Of a stretch of DNA of 64,000 nucleotides, positions 24,826 to 36,400 are shown piece by piece. The notes beneath the pieces were generated by a model. It did not search any database. It saw nothing but the letters and a program-made list of their open reading frames with translations, and was not told where the DNA came from. The stretch comes from Macrostomum hystrix (Eukaryota > Platyhelminthes > Macrostomidae), in assembly GCA_950097015.1 (NCBI GenBank), contig CATNEN010000038.1:30962501-31026500 (forward strand), given 5' to 3'. The translations under genes and the position numbers were made by a program. Within the stretch, counting starts at the first letter, position 1, and every line of letters starts with the position of its first letter.

Positions 24826-25720
24826 TAATTGGCATCTCATACTGGGGCTATGCTGAAATTGGGATCTCATACTGGGGCTATGCTGAAATTGGGATCTCAT
24901 ACTAGGACTATACTGAAATTGGGATCTCCTACTAGGACTATGCTGAGATTGGAATCTCATACTGGGACTATGCTGAGATTGGAATCTCATACTGGGACTA
25001 TGCTGAAATTGGTATCTCATACTGGGGCTATGCTGAAATTGGGATCTCATACTGGGACTATACTGAAATTGGGATCTCATACTGGGGCTATGCTGAAATT
25101 GGGATCTCATACTGGGACTATACTGACATTGGGATCTCATACTGGGACTATGCTGAGATTGGAATCTCATACTGGGACTATGCTGAAATTGGGATCTCAT
25201 ACTGGGACTATGCTGAAATCGGGGTCTCATACTGGGACTATACTGAAATCGGGATCTTGTACTGGGACTATGCTGAGATTGGAATCTCATACTGGGACTA
25301 TGCTGAGATTGGAATCTCATACTGGGACTATGCTGAGATTGGGATCTCATACTGGGACTATGCTGAGATTGGAATCTCATATTGGGCTATACTGAAATTG
25401 GAATCTCATTCTGGGACTATGCTGAAATTGGGATCTCATACTGGGACTATGCTGAAATTGGGATCTCATACTGGGACTATGCTGAGATTGGAATCTCATA
25501 CTGGGACTATGCTGAGATTGGGATCTCATACAGGGACTATGCTAAAATCGGGATCTCATACTGGGACTATGCTAAAATCGGGATCTCATACTGGGACTAT
25601 GCTAAAATCGGGATCTCATACTGGGACTATGCTAAAATCGGGATCTCATACTGGGACTATGCTAAAATCGGGATCTCATACTGGGACTATGCTGAAATTG
25701 GGATCTCATACAGGGACTAA
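24826..25720. repeat. 30-bp minisatellite array
   Basis: About 30 copies of a 30-bp unit made of ATCTCATACTGGGACTATG followed by CTGAAATTGGG. Variants include GCTAAAATCGG (five consecutive copies near the right end) and GGGGCTATG. Since 30 is a multiple of three, stop-free frames occur on both strands and are not genes. It lies just 3' of the carboxypeptidase Q gene. Confidence 0.93.
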
Positions 25721-25725
25721 TTATT

Positions 25726-25731
25726 TTTAAT
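25726..25731 (-). terminator. Possible poly(A) signal of carboxypeptidase Q gene
   Basis: Minus-strand ATTAAA, a common AATAAA variant, about 45 bases after the stop codon. Confidence 0.45.
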
Positions 25732-25775
25732 GTAAATCCTTTAACAGTTTGTGCAATCCACCAGACTCAGATTGG

Positions 25776-28700
25776 TTACCTAGGCAACATGGTATTAGCA
25801 TCAGCCAGTGATAGAGCTACAACAGCCATGACCGCAGCGCAACGGTCCATCTCGAATGGATCCTGTACGCTGACTGTGTCTCCCCTGGCATGATGATATT
25901 GAAAGTAAAAGTCCAAGGATTGGCCAACCCTGCGAGTGACCAAGTTGCCAACAGGTACGCCGACAGTAGCCCACTGTGTGATGTCTGGCCCGTCTATTTT
26001 AGCGATCACTTGTCCGCCACCGAATGCGACATCCAGCGGCTGCATGGCGGTGTGCAGCGCCTCTCTGGTGGCCTCGGAACCCGAGCAGGTTACACCCAGA
26101 GGATCAAACGTGCCGCCGTCGCTCTCCAGCATGTAGGTTAGACGGCTTGACAGGTCGACCGAGTGCCTCTGATGTACAAGGGGAGGGTGTGGTATCTAGG
26201 GCTTCAGGATGATGGACAAGAGGTTGGTGTGGTATCTAGGGCTTCAGGCTGACGGACAAGGGGAGGGTGTGGTATCTAGGGCTTCAGGATGATGGACAAG
26301 AGGTTGGTGTGGTATCTAGGGCTTCAGGCTGACGGACAAGGGGAGGGTGTGGTATCTAGGGCTTCAGGCTGATGGACAAGGGGTGGGTGTGGTATCTAGG
26401 CCTTCAGGCTGATAGACAAGGGGTTGGTGTGGTATCTAGTGCTTCAGGCTGATGGACAAGGGGTGGGTGTGGTATCTAGGGCTTCAGGCTGATGGACAAG
26501 GGGTGGGTGTGGTATCTAGGGCTTCAGGCTGATGGACAAGGGGTGGGTGTGGGATCTAGGGCTTCAGGCTGACGGACAAGGGGAGGGTGTGGTATCTAGG
26601 GCTTTAGGCTGATGGACAAGGGGTGGGTGTGGGATCTACGGCTTCAGGCTGACGGACAAGGGGAGGGTGTGGCATCTTGGGCTTCAGGCTGATGGACAAT
26701 GCCCTAGAGTGTGGTACGGTTTCCAATGACAGATAAATCTAAATCCGTATCGAACCCGTTCTAAATCCAATCCTAAATCCAGTCCCAAGTTCAATTACGA
26801 ATCCAGATCAAACCTCAAAGTAGCGCCGGCCGCCCCAGAGTCCCAGTTCCTCGCCAGAGAACAGAATCAGCCGGATGGTGCGCCGAGTTCTGTGTTCTCG
26901 CAGCGCTCGGATGATGGCGCGAACAGCCTCCCAGGCGGCGAACACCCCGCCTGCATCGTCCATTGCCCCCTTGAGATGCGCGATTAGGAATACGCCTGAT
27001 GCCTTAATATAGTACTTTGACGTTTTTCAGACCCACTAAATTCACCCGAACCACTCCGGTGTCATTCAAACCAATGCGGAGTCATTCAAACCACTCCGGT
27101 GTCACTCAAACCACTCCAGTGTCACTCAAACCACTCCAGTGTCACTCAAACCACTCCGGTGTCACTCAAACCACTCCGGTGTCACTCAAACCACTCCGGT
27201 GTCACTCAAACCACTCCAGTGTCACTCAAACCACTCCGGTGTCACTCAAACCAATCCGGAATCGCTCAAACCCTACAGTGTACAGTCTTGCCATGAAACC
27301 ATGCTCATGCCTGATCCCATGACACTGACAGTCGGTTGATTTTCCCAAAAAGCATTTAATATTCTACTTACAGTAGAAATTATAGTCTATGTGGCACTAA
27401 ATTTTTTATGTCGTTCGGATTTTTCTAACGGTAACTCTTTAAATAGTAAAAAATACAAAAATATTTAATGACTTCACTAACACCGACGTGTCGGAATTTT
27501 TCTACCTGTCCAACATCCCAGGAGTCAATGTGCGCGCAGAGCACCACAAGCTCGTGCGCCACTTCCGGATCTATGCCGGGCAGATCGGCCACAATATTCC
27601 TGGACAATATGCCATCGTGTACAGTGGTGCCGCATTGCACAGTTAGACGAATCCTAGGAGTCAATCCCCGTCGCTGCCATCGCGCTAGAGATTCAGTGTC
27701 GTCAGGCGACAGGCTGGCTGCGGGAATGGCGCATACGTCAGGATCATCGTCAATGTCGAATAGGGTGACGCCGGCGTGCGGTGTGTCGACCGCTAGCGGC
27801 GTGACGGACCGGATTAGGGCGGCCACGGCGCCTAGCTTAGAAGCTCGACTAGGGCCGGAGTTGCGGTACTGGCGGGTGCTGTCGTAACCGGCCTGGGAAA
27901 TGCAAAGAGTTGCAATTGACCAGATTGAGGTCCATGAGCGTGAATCTGTTGTGCAGTTGTACTTTTGTAATCTGGTTAGTTTTTTGTGTCGGGCCGGGTC
28001 GGTCGGTTGGGTCAAGGTTAGGAGTCAGACTAGTGGTTTCATACACCCCAATACATGAATTAGCACTGCGTCTCAGTGCGGCCTTGACAGGCCTTCAAAA
28101 TTTATCAGCATGTCGCCCTAATGTGCCTGCATCACCTCCAACTTCGGTGGTCACCTACCTTTATCTAGACAGACTGCTGGACTTTCAAGGGCTACAACAG
28201 GTGGAACTAGGCCACTATAGGCCTGACGCGAATTTCTACAACTTCACTGATCAAGCCAAAATATTAGGCGCCCCTCAACCACAGGACACCATTAACTAGC
28301 CTTTCAACCAATCAGTTGCCACCCACAACGCTGTTAGCATTCAGGCGCTGCCAAAAAATAGTTTTTCAAATCTTGGTATAAAAACGGAAGGCAAATGGCA
28401 TAATTGTCCTACTGTTAACAAATACCCTCATTTTTTGTCTTCTAAAATATTCAACCAATCGCAATAAAAATCCAGAACACGGGCTAAAAGTTTCCGCTTT
28501 ATTCGAAGAAACAACTTTAAGAATCGCAAAACATCGCCATCATATATTTAATGACTCTCGTCGGGGTGTCTGTGGTCAGAAAACACCTTTATATGATGTA
28601 CCCATGTCGGCTATAGTCGTTTATTATATTGTTAACTTTCATATTATTGGCCCTCCTGCTACGAGCTTTAGTTGCGGCATTTATTTTGGTTGCAGCTGCG

Positions 28701-29334
28701 GCTGCCTGGTGGGCTTGTCAGCCAAGGTACAGTCGGGAGTGCTTCACTGCCTGACGATAAGAAATTCAGGCCAGATGTACGCACTTGTGTGCGAATTGCC
28801 TTTTTGCTTGGCTGCCAGTCGACTGTCGCCAAACGACGTCGTCGACTGTCGTCAGTGCGAATATTATAGTTATTGCTCGCTCACCCAGGGCTGGTTAAAC
28901 ACTACGATTCGTCCGCGGACCCTGTCCTCGGCGGCGGCATTGTCCAATTCTTCAAAGCTGTGCACAACAATGCACTCGGCCTCGATGCCAGCTGGCGGGG
29001 TTGCGGCCGAATAGCCCAGGCTGAGCATACTAAACTCACGCTGTACAGGCCAAACAATGTGCGCCGATTCAGGACCGCGTGACCAGCCGGGCATGAGGAA
29101 CTCTTCAGCGCTAACCTGCAGCCCGTCGGTGACTTTCAACTCCTCGATGGCCCAGTCGATGGCACACTCTAGCTTCTGTGTGCCCACTAGCCGGCCACCG
29201 AAGTGGTCAACAAAGTCGGCCATCCGACGGAAAGCTTCGCCACGTCCAGGGCCGCGTGTTATGTACTCGATGACGCGCTGGCTAAGCGAAGCGGTCTCCT
29301 TGGATAATTGAAATGTTTCGCTGTCTGATGCCAT
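25776..29334 (-). CDS. CPQ: Carboxypeptidase Q (plasma glutamate carboxypeptidase), M28 zinc peptidase
   Basis: Four exons on the minus strand: 29,334-28,885, 27,892-27,506, 26,969-26,814 and 26,168-25,776, giving 461 residues (the human enzyme is 472). All introns are phase 0. The protein reads as CPQ throughout: [15 protein letters not shown] at the first join, [18 protein letters not shown] at the second, [18 protein letters not shown] at the third, and [16 protein letters not shown] and MLPR at the end. The co-catalytic zinc ligands known from the family are all present: His271, Asp283, Glu320, Asp348 and His424, with catalytic Glu319. The enzyme removes amino acids from dipeptides and small peptides, usually in lysosomes or secreted. 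The first ATG gives [10 protein letters not shown] with no signal peptide. A possible acceptor (TTGCAG/CGAA) just upstream suggests a missing exon carrying the signal peptide. The donor of exon 3 (GAG/GTTTGA) is weak. Confidence 0.93.
26175..26700. repeat. 40-bp minisatellite in CPQ intron 3
   Basis: About 13 copies of a 40-bp unit made of GTGTGGTATCTAGGGCTTCA followed by GGCTGATGGACAAGGGGTGG. It fills most of the intron between exons 3 and 4 and starts only a few bases from the exon 4 acceptor. Confidence 0.92.
27050..27275. repeat. 20-bp minisatellite in CPQ intron 2
   Basis: About 11 copies of ACTCCGGTGTCACTCAAACC with Aa/Gg variation (CCAGT versus CCGGT). Confidence 0.92.
27893..28884. 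other. CPQ intron 1
   Basis: A 992-bp intron with no tandem array, unlike its neighbours. It contains a promoter-like plus-strand stretch: AACCAATCAG near 28,306 and GGTATAAAAACGG near 28,375. No convincing coding exon follows, so a nested gene is not claimed. Confidence 0.5.
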
Positions 29335-30381
29335 AATAATTCGCTGCAACTATTCTATGATACTCATGTGTCGAGTTGATTTTTTAGTTCACAAACTTAC
29401 CTAGCAAGTTTGTCGCGGAAGCTTTTCATGAATGAACCGACACAAATAAAGCATTACTATCGAATTTTCTTATCGTCAATGCCCCTGCCCCCCTCTGTGT
29501 CTAGCTCATGTTTGTATATTTATTGGCTTGTACATTCAAAGCAAATAAATACGCACTTGTCTGCTTTTACTAACGTACTAGCTAGCGCAAGCTGCAAATA
29601 CTGGCTTGCTGACTTAACATTCGTAATTGGCTGTCGAAAAACAGCCTCCGCTTATTCTGTCTGTGTAAATTAAACTCTAAGCACTATTCTACTGTACACA
29701 ATCGGGCTGTTTTGAAACACTATATTGCATTTTACTATTAGAATAGAACTTCCACTTCCATATTGCAATGACCGCAATGATTGCAAATGTAAAAACTGTT
29801 ACATTTTAAATACGTGACAAATAAAAAAAGTATATTAAAAAAGTAGACATTTAAGGCCATTGTTCCTGGTACTTCTTCTTAACAGTAAAATAAGTACAGC
29901 ATCCAGCAGGGAAGAAATTAGGCTAGCTGTCGCAGCCTCCACAGTCCACTGACTGAACAGCTGTACACAGCTATTCTGGAAGTGCCGCGCAAAACACTCG
30001 CGGTTGCTTTGCCACTCGCTGATCGTCTTACCCACGTGGGCCCGCAACCTCTAACTGGGCTAGTTTAGAATTTCTATATTTTTCTCTTTGTCGCAGCGCG
30101 TGACTAGCTAAGTAAATATTACCATACAAATACTGTACTATCAAATTTCGTTGCACATCAACAATTAAATTACACATGGAGTCGCAAGGTTTCATCTAAA
30201 ACTGCTACACAGTATCGTAAGCAAGCGCGCAAGCCCCCGTTGTCACAGTCACTTTGCAGTTTATACAGTCTGACTCCAACAGTCGATTGCTTTCTCTACA
30301 GTGACTTTGTTTCAACTTGAAAAACAAACTATCGAATTCTATTTTTAATTTTACAGCCAAGTCTTCCATCGACGGCCCAAT
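29335..30381. other. Divergent intergenic region between CPQ and the secreted-peptide gene
   Basis: AT-rich. It should hold the CPQ promoter on the minus side and the small gene's promoter on the plus side. Short ORFs show no family features. Confidence 0.5.
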
Positions 30382-30389
30382 TATAAAAG
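30382..30389 (+). promoter_or_regulatory. TATA box candidate
   Basis: TATAAAAG lies 32 bases before the ATG at 30,421. If used at the normal distance, the transcript would have a leader of only about 10 bases, which is unusually short. Confidence 0.5.
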
Positions 30390-30420
30390 CGAATTCACCA
30401 TCGATAGAAAACATCGGACA

Positions 30421-30651
30421 ATGGCCTGGGAGCTGACGTACAGTGCTCTGATAATCTTGACGCTGTCAGCAATGAGTCTGGCCGAATCTATGGCTGCTGC
30501 TGAACATCGAGATCAACTAGGCGGACAACGTGAGCACGTTGCTGCGGAGACCGACCGTCATTCCGACGAAGAAGCAGACGAGCAACCAGGTGAAGGTGGC
30601 AAGAACGGTATCTTCAAGCTGTATTATCTGTTGCGCAAGCGATTCGGTTGA
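30421..30651 (+). CDS. Small secreted peptide precursor, possible amidated peptide
   Basis: A single 76-residue frame with an ATG start. Residues 1-27 form a signal peptide: a hydrophobic core YSALIILTLSAMSLA with small residues for cleavage after. The middle (about 30-59) is hydrophilic and acidic (DRHSDEEADEQPGEGG). The last 16 residues switch to a basic, hydrophobic segment KNGIFKLYYLLRKRFG, and a Gly sits right before the stop. An acidic pro-region followed by a cationic tail ending in Gly fits a neuropeptide or antimicrobial-peptide precursor, since C-terminal Gly is the amide donor; RF-Gly would give an RFamide end. RKR could also be a convertase site, which would cut the tail instead. 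It has no cysteine. It is convergent with the GT32 gene (321 bases between stops). The family is unrecognised. Confidence 0.6.
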   Translation: MAWELTYSALIILTLSAMSLAESMAAAEHRDQLGGQREHVAAETDRHSDEEADEQPGEGGKNGIFKLYYLLRKRFG

Positions 30652-30831
30652 TCTTGGCCGCTACATAATTAAGTAGCCGTGCACCAACTAACATGCGCGA
30701 CAACATTATTTATTTCATTGTCAAATAATCTCATTCAGCAGTCAGACAATTTTGTTTACACAGAATTATTTTACGTTCAAAAGTAAAAGCTATTTTACAC
30801 TGCGAAGTATGACCATTATGTTCCATTGCTT

Positions 30832-30837
30832 TTTATT
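30832..30837 (-). terminator. Poly(A) signal of GT32 gene
   Basis: Minus-strand AATAAA 135 bases after the GT32 stop codon. A second copy lies at 30,709-30,714, close to the end of the convergent small-peptide gene. Confidence 0.6.
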
Positions 30838-30971
30838 GCTGTCCCAAATCCATTTTTCGCATACTACTTTAAATAGTACAGTATAAAGTAGTTGTTAATG
30901 CTTCTCGCGTACCCTAAAAATGTTCAAAATAAGGCCAATTTCGAGTTATTGAGTTAATTTAATCAGCAGTT

Positions 30972-33900
30972 TCAGAGCCAATCGCTGCCAAACTCTAGCT
31001 TGTCTCCAAACACGCCGCGGATGTGCTGAAGGTCCTTCATGTAGAACTGGGTTCCAATTCCATCGTAAATTGCTCCAGTTTTTTTCATGTCGTGAACAGC
31101 CACTATTGGCTGCGACTTGTCCGTGATTGGGTCCATGTTATTCGGGTCCTTGCAGTAGCTTTGTAATGGATGAGGATTGTTGGATTTGATTCGTCAGTGA
31201 TTGAGTCCATGTTATTCGGGTCCTTGCAGTAGCTTTGTAATGGATGAGGATTGTTGGATTTGATTCGTCAGTGATTGAGTCCATGTTATTCGGGTCCTTG
31301 CAGTAGCTTTGTAATGGATGAGGATTGTTGGATTTGATTCGTCAGTGATTGAGTCCATGTTATTCGGGTCCTTGCTTTGTAATGGATGAGGATTGTTGGA
31401 TTTGATTCGTCAGTGATTGGGTCCATGTTATTCGGGTCCTTGCAGTAGCTTTGTAATGGATGAGGATTGTTGGATTTGATTCGTCAGTGATTGAGTCCAT
31501 GTTATTCGGGTCCTTGCTTTGTAATGGATGAGGATTGTTGGATTTGATTCGTCAGTGATTGGGTCCATGTTATTCGGGTCCTTGCAGTAGCTTTGTAATG
31601 GATGAGGATTGTTGGATTTGATTCGTCAGTGATTGAGTCCATGTTATTCGGGTCCTTGTTTTGTAATGGATGAGGATTGTTGGATTTGATTCGTCCGTGA
31701 TTGGGTCCATGTTATTCGGGTCCTTGCAGTAGCTTTGTAATGGATGAGGATTGTTGGATTTGATTCGTCAGTGATTGAGTCCATGTTATTCGGGTCCTTG
31801 CAGTAGCTTTGTAATGGATGAGGATTGTTGGATTTGATTCGTCAGTGATTGAGTCCATGTTATTCGGGTCCTTGCAGTAGCTTTGTAATGGATGAGGATT
31901 GTTGGATTTGATTCGTCAGTGATTGAGTCCATGTTATTCGGGTCCTTGCAGTAGCTTTGTAATGGATGAGGATTGTTGGATTTGATTCGTCAGTGATTGA
32001 GTCCATGTTATTCGGGTCCTTGCAGTAGTTTTGTAATGGTTGAGGATTGTTGGATTTGATTCGTCAGTGATTGGGTCCATGTTATTCGGGTCCTTGCAGT
32101 AGCTTTGTAATGGATGAGGATTGTTGGATTTGATTCGTCAGTGATTGAGTCCATGTTATTCGGGTCCTTGCAGTAGCTTTGTAATGGATGAGGATTGTTG
32201 GATTTGATTCGTCAGTGATTGAGTCCATGTTATTCGGGTCCTTGCTTTGTAATGGATGAGGATTGTTGGATTTGATTCGTCAGTGATTGGGTCCATGTTA
32301 TTCGGGTCCTTGCAGTAGCTTTGTAATGGATGAGGATTGTTGGATTTGATTCGTCAGTGATTGGGTCCATGTTATTCGGGTCCTTGCAGTAGCTTTGTAA
32401 TGGATGAGGATTGTTGGATTTGATTCGTCAGTGATTGAGTCCATGTTATTCGGGTCCTTGCTTTGTAATGGATGAGGATTGTTGGATTTGATTCGTCAGT
32501 GATTGAGTCCATGTTATTCGGGTCCTTGCAATAGCTTTGTAATGGATGAGGATTGTTGGATTTGATTCGTCAGTGATTGAGTCCATGTTATTCGGGTCCT
32601 TGCTTTGTAATGGATGAGGATTGTTGGATTTGATTCGTCAGTGATTGGGTCCATGTTATTCGGGTCCTTGCTTTGTAATGGTTGAGGATTGTTGGATTTG
32701 ATTCGTCAGTTATTGGGACCATGTTATTCTGGTCCTTGCTTTGTAATGGATGAGGATTGTTGGATTTGATTCGTCAGTGATTGAGTCCATGTTATTCGGG
32801 TCCTTGCAGTAGCTTTGTAATGGATGAGGATTGTTGGATTTGATTCGTCAGTGATTGAGTCCATGTTATTCGGGTCCTTGCTTTGTAATGGATGAGGATT
32901 GTTGGATCTGATTCGTCAGTGATTGAGTCCATGTTATTCGGGTCCTTGCAGTAGCTTTGTAATGGATGAGGATTGTTGGATTTGATTCGTCAGTGATTGA
33001 GTCCATGTTATTCGGGTCCTTGCAATAGCTTTGTAATGGATGAGGATTGTTGGATTTGATTCGTCAGTGATTGGGTCCATGTTATTCGGGTCCTTGCTTT
33101 GTAATGGATGAGGATTGTTGGATTTGATTCGTCAGTGATTGGGTCCATGTTATTCGGGTCCTTGCAGTAGCTTTGTAATGGGTGAGGATTGTTGGATTTG
33201 ATTCGTCAGTGATTGGGTCCATGTTATTCGGGTCCTTGCAGTAGCTTTGTAATGGATGAGGATTGTTGGATTTGATTCGTCAGTGATTGGGTCCATGTTA
33301 TTCGGGTCCTTGCTTTGTAATGGATGAGGATTGTTGGATTTGATTCGTCAGTGATTGAGTCCATGTTATTCGGGTCCTTGCAGTAGCTTTGTAATGGATG
33401 AGGATTGTTGGATTTGATTCGTCAGTGATTGAGTCCATGGTATTCGGGTCCTTGCAGTAGCTTTGTAATGGATGAGGATTGTTGGATTTGATTCGTCAGT
33501 GATTGAGTCCATGTTATTCGGGTCCTTGCAATAGCTTTGTAATGGATGAGGATTGTTGGATTTGATTCGTCAGTGATTGAGTCCATGTTATTCGGGTCCT
33601 TGCAGTAGCTTTGTAATGGATGAGGATTGTTGGATCTGATTCGTCAGTGATTGGGTCCATGTTATTCGGGTCCTTGCAGTAGCTTTGTAATGGATGAGGA
33701 TTGTTGGATTTGATTCGTCAGTGATTGAGTCCATGTTATTCGGGTCCTTGCTTTGTAATGGATGAGGATTGTTGGATTTGATTCGTCAGTGATTGAGTCC
33801 ATGTTATTCGGGTCCTTGCAGTAGCTTTGTAATGGATGAGGATTGTTGGATTTGATTCGTCAGTGATTGGGTCCATGTTATTCGGGTCCTTGCAATAGCT

Positions 33901-36400
33901 TTGTAATGGATGAGGATTGTTGGATTTGATTCGTCAGTGATTGGGTCCATGTTATTCGGGTCCTTGCAGTAGCTTTGTAATGGATGAGGATTGTTGGATT
34001 TGATTCGTCAGTGATTGGGTCCATGTTATTCGGGTCCTTGCAGTAGCTTTGTAATGGATGAGGATTGTTGGATTTGATTCGTCAGTGATTGGGTCCATGT
34101 TATTCGGGTCCTTGCAGTAGCTTTGTAATGGATGAGGATTGTTGGATTTGATTCGTCAGTGATTGGGTCCATGTTATTCGGGTCCTTGCAGTAGCTTTGT
34201 AATGGATGAGGATTGTTGGATTTGATTCGTCAGTGATTGGGTCCATGTTATTCGGGTCCTTGCAGTAGCTTTGTAATGGATGAGGATTGTTGGATTTGAT
34301 TCGTCAGTGATTGAGTCCATGTTATTCGGGTCCTTGCTTTGTAATGGATGAGGATTGTTGGATTTGATTCGTCAGTGATTGGGTCCATGTTATTCGGGTC
34401 CTTGCTTTGTAATGGATGAGGATTGTTGGATTTGATTCGTCAGGCGATTGGTCGCCAACTAAATGCGTAACCAACACATAAGTGTTTTTCCTCTTTAAAC
34501 CAAAAAACCTTCATCAACCAAGCCCCTTTCTCACCCAACAACCAAAAAACAGTCAAGCCTCTCTCCCCCACAACCCCATTCACAGCAGCCCCTCTCTCCC
34601 ACACAACCCCATTCACCGCAGCCCCTCTCTCCCACACAACCCCATTCACCGCAGCCCCTCTCTCCCACACAACCCCATTCACCGCAGCCCCTCTCTCCCA
34701 CACAACCCCATTCACCGCAGCCCCTCTCTCCCACACAACCCCATTCACCGCAGCCCCTCTCTCCCACACAACCCCATTCACCGCAGCCCCTCTCTCCCAC
34801 ACAACCCCATTCACAGCAGCCCCTCTCTCCCCCACAGCCCCATTCACCGCAGCCCCTCTCTCCCCCCACAACCCCATTCTCCCCCCACAAGCCCCTCTGT
34901 CCCCACCATTCGGCCCAGCTGCATGGGCTGCAGTAACATGCTCCAGTAACTTACCTAAGCAACTGCTCCGGCCAACTTGGGTTGGCCTTCTTGCAAGCCT
35001 CAATCAGAGCTCGCAACCGAGCTGGCACATACCGACTGGTGCTGGAGTTCATTCGATTCGCCTCGTAGGGATAGAAGCTGAACGACGGTGGTACGTACAC
35101 CGTCTCCAGGGCGTCGTTTGCCAACGGAAAGTTGTTGGCATACTCGTCTAGAAGCCAAGTTAAACCAACCGGACCAGCGAACGCGAGCGGTTGACCCCTG
35201 ACAAACGGCCTCGACTGCAGACGCTCAATGCAGTGCCGATGAAAACTGTGGCCCGGCGCCGACATCATAAAGGCCGGATTGGCCATGGGCCTCGGCGGCC
35301 AACGGAATCCGAAGAACAGCAACGAGTGGGCCTCCGGCTCGCGAGTCAGGACGGCGTGGTAGCGTCGATAAGCGTCTAGGCTGGCTAGGAGGCTGTAGTC
35401 CAGGTCCGCGTACACTCCGCCGTACTGAAATCATAGAAATCGAGGCCTTCAACTTCACAATAAAACCCCACTGTCCCGTTAGAAATAAAAAATTTCTTAT
35501 CACAAACTCAACTTCATCCTCACAAACTCAAGAACCTCTTTGGAAACCCAAGAAACTCCTTGAAAAATCAAGAACGTCCACAAAAACTCAAGAACCTCCT
35601 CAGAAACACAAGGAACTTCTTGAAAACTCAAGAGCCTCCTTGGAAACTCAAGTACCTCATTGGAAACTCCACCTCAGTAAAGTACTCGTACTTCCCCAGA
35701 AACCCAAAACTATTCTTTAGAAACTCAAGAACTCCTTGAAAACTTAATAATACCTCTGATGCTTATCGTCGGAAACCCATAAGCCTCCTCGGCAAGTTGA
35801 GAACTCTCTTGGAAACTCAAGTGCATTCAAGAGACCGAGAAACTCAGGTGTCTAGAAACTAAATCTAGGGACAACAAAACATCACTGCTGCATCTTGCTC
35901 ACCTTGTAAAGCAGCATATACCTGATCATGTCAACCTGCATAATAGGATAAGGTCTGAGCTCAAGAATGCGACGCAGTGCAGCCGGAAAGTGCTTTTTAA
36001 CAAACGGTTTCAGATCTTCGTCTCGCCACAGAACCACGGTCCATTGCGGATGAACTGTCTTCCAGGTGTGCAGCTGTGCGGCAAAGTACGCTGACACATA
36101 CTCGCTTCGCCAAATCAGATGGCGTACTGCGGGTATTGGATAACTAATCGGACAGTTGCCGGCAGTTTGCAGGTGTCTCAGGTAGGCCTGTTGACAGGTT
36201 TGATTGTCGCACACTGTGGGCAGTTTGACGTCCTTCGTGATTTCAAATCTATCGCATCGATTAACGATACTGTCAGCATTTTTTAGACTGGTTTCAATTT
36301 CAGTTTCTAGAAAAATAACATAATACACTAGACAGATAGAAGCCAGTGTTAAAGCTACCGAGGGTAAAAATATTCTTTGGTATCGACTCATAGCAGACAT
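30972..36400 (-). CDS. Type II membrane glycosyltransferase, GT32 (DXD sugar-binding) family
   Basis: Three exons: 36,400-35,903, 35,424-34,955 and 31,158-30,972, giving 384 residues. Joins are LLYK/YGGVYADLDY (phase 0) and QLL/S/YCKDPNN (phase 2, AG+C). Residues about 9-31 are a single membrane anchor after a short cytosolic tail, so the catalytic part should face the Golgi lumen. Family landmarks in order: IPAVRHLIW, WTVVLWRDEDLKPFVKKHFP, QVDMIRYMLLYKYGGVYADLD with the metal/nucleotide-binding Asp173-Leu-Asp175, NPAFMMSAPGHSFH, and FAGPVGLTWLL. These are shared by Och1-like mannosyltransferases, inositolphosphoceramide mannosyltransferases and animal alpha-1,4-GlcNAc/Gal transferases. Donor and acceptor sugars cannot be told. 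Exon 3 (62 codons with stop) is supported by frame and splice sites, less by family likeness. Its acceptor lies inside the 74-bp repeat. The start is the first ATG; a second Met is at codon 4. Confidence 0.85.
31137..34445. repeat. 74/68-bp minisatellite overlapping the exon 3 acceptor of the GT32 gene
   Basis: About 45 copies of a 74-bp unit containing, on the plus strand, TCCATGTTATTCGGGTCCTT, GCAGTAGCTTTGTAATGGAT and GAGGATTGTTGGATTTGATT. A 68-bp form lacks six bases (AGTAGC) next to CCTTGC. Copies differ by very few bases. The array runs from inside exon 3 across almost the whole intron. Every copy therefore carries, on the minus strand, TTACAAAG/CTACTGCAAGGACCC, the splice acceptor plus first codons of exon 3. 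Confidence 0.93.
34540..34875. repeat. 33-bp minisatellite in GT32 intron 2
   Basis: About 10 copies of a 33-bp unit made of GCAGCCCCTCTCTCCCACAC followed by AACCCCATTCACC. The unit length is a multiple of three, giving long spurious frames on both strands. Confidence 0.92.
35490..35860. repeat. Degenerate about 20-bp repeat in GT32 intron 1
   Basis: Irregular copies of GAAACTCAAGAACCTCCTTG fill most of the 478-bp intron 1 (35,425-35,902). They are far more diverged than the other arrays, so this is probably an old minisatellite. Confidence 0.7.

Noticed and set aside
24775-25730. Long frames in the 30-bp array
   Set aside because: Same cause: a stop-free monomer with a length divisible by three, open on both strands.
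28604-29014. Plus-strand frame opposite CPQ exon 1
   Set aside because: It overlaps a confirmed exon on the other strand and shows no family features.
29835-30047. Minus-strand 70-codon frame between CPQ and the small peptide gene
   Set aside because: Starts at TTG, with no domain and no promoter evidence.
34440-35003. Frames in the 33-bp array (repeating SPSLPHNPIHR or ERGAAVNGVVW)
   Set aside because: Repeat-derived and inside an intron of the GT32 gene.
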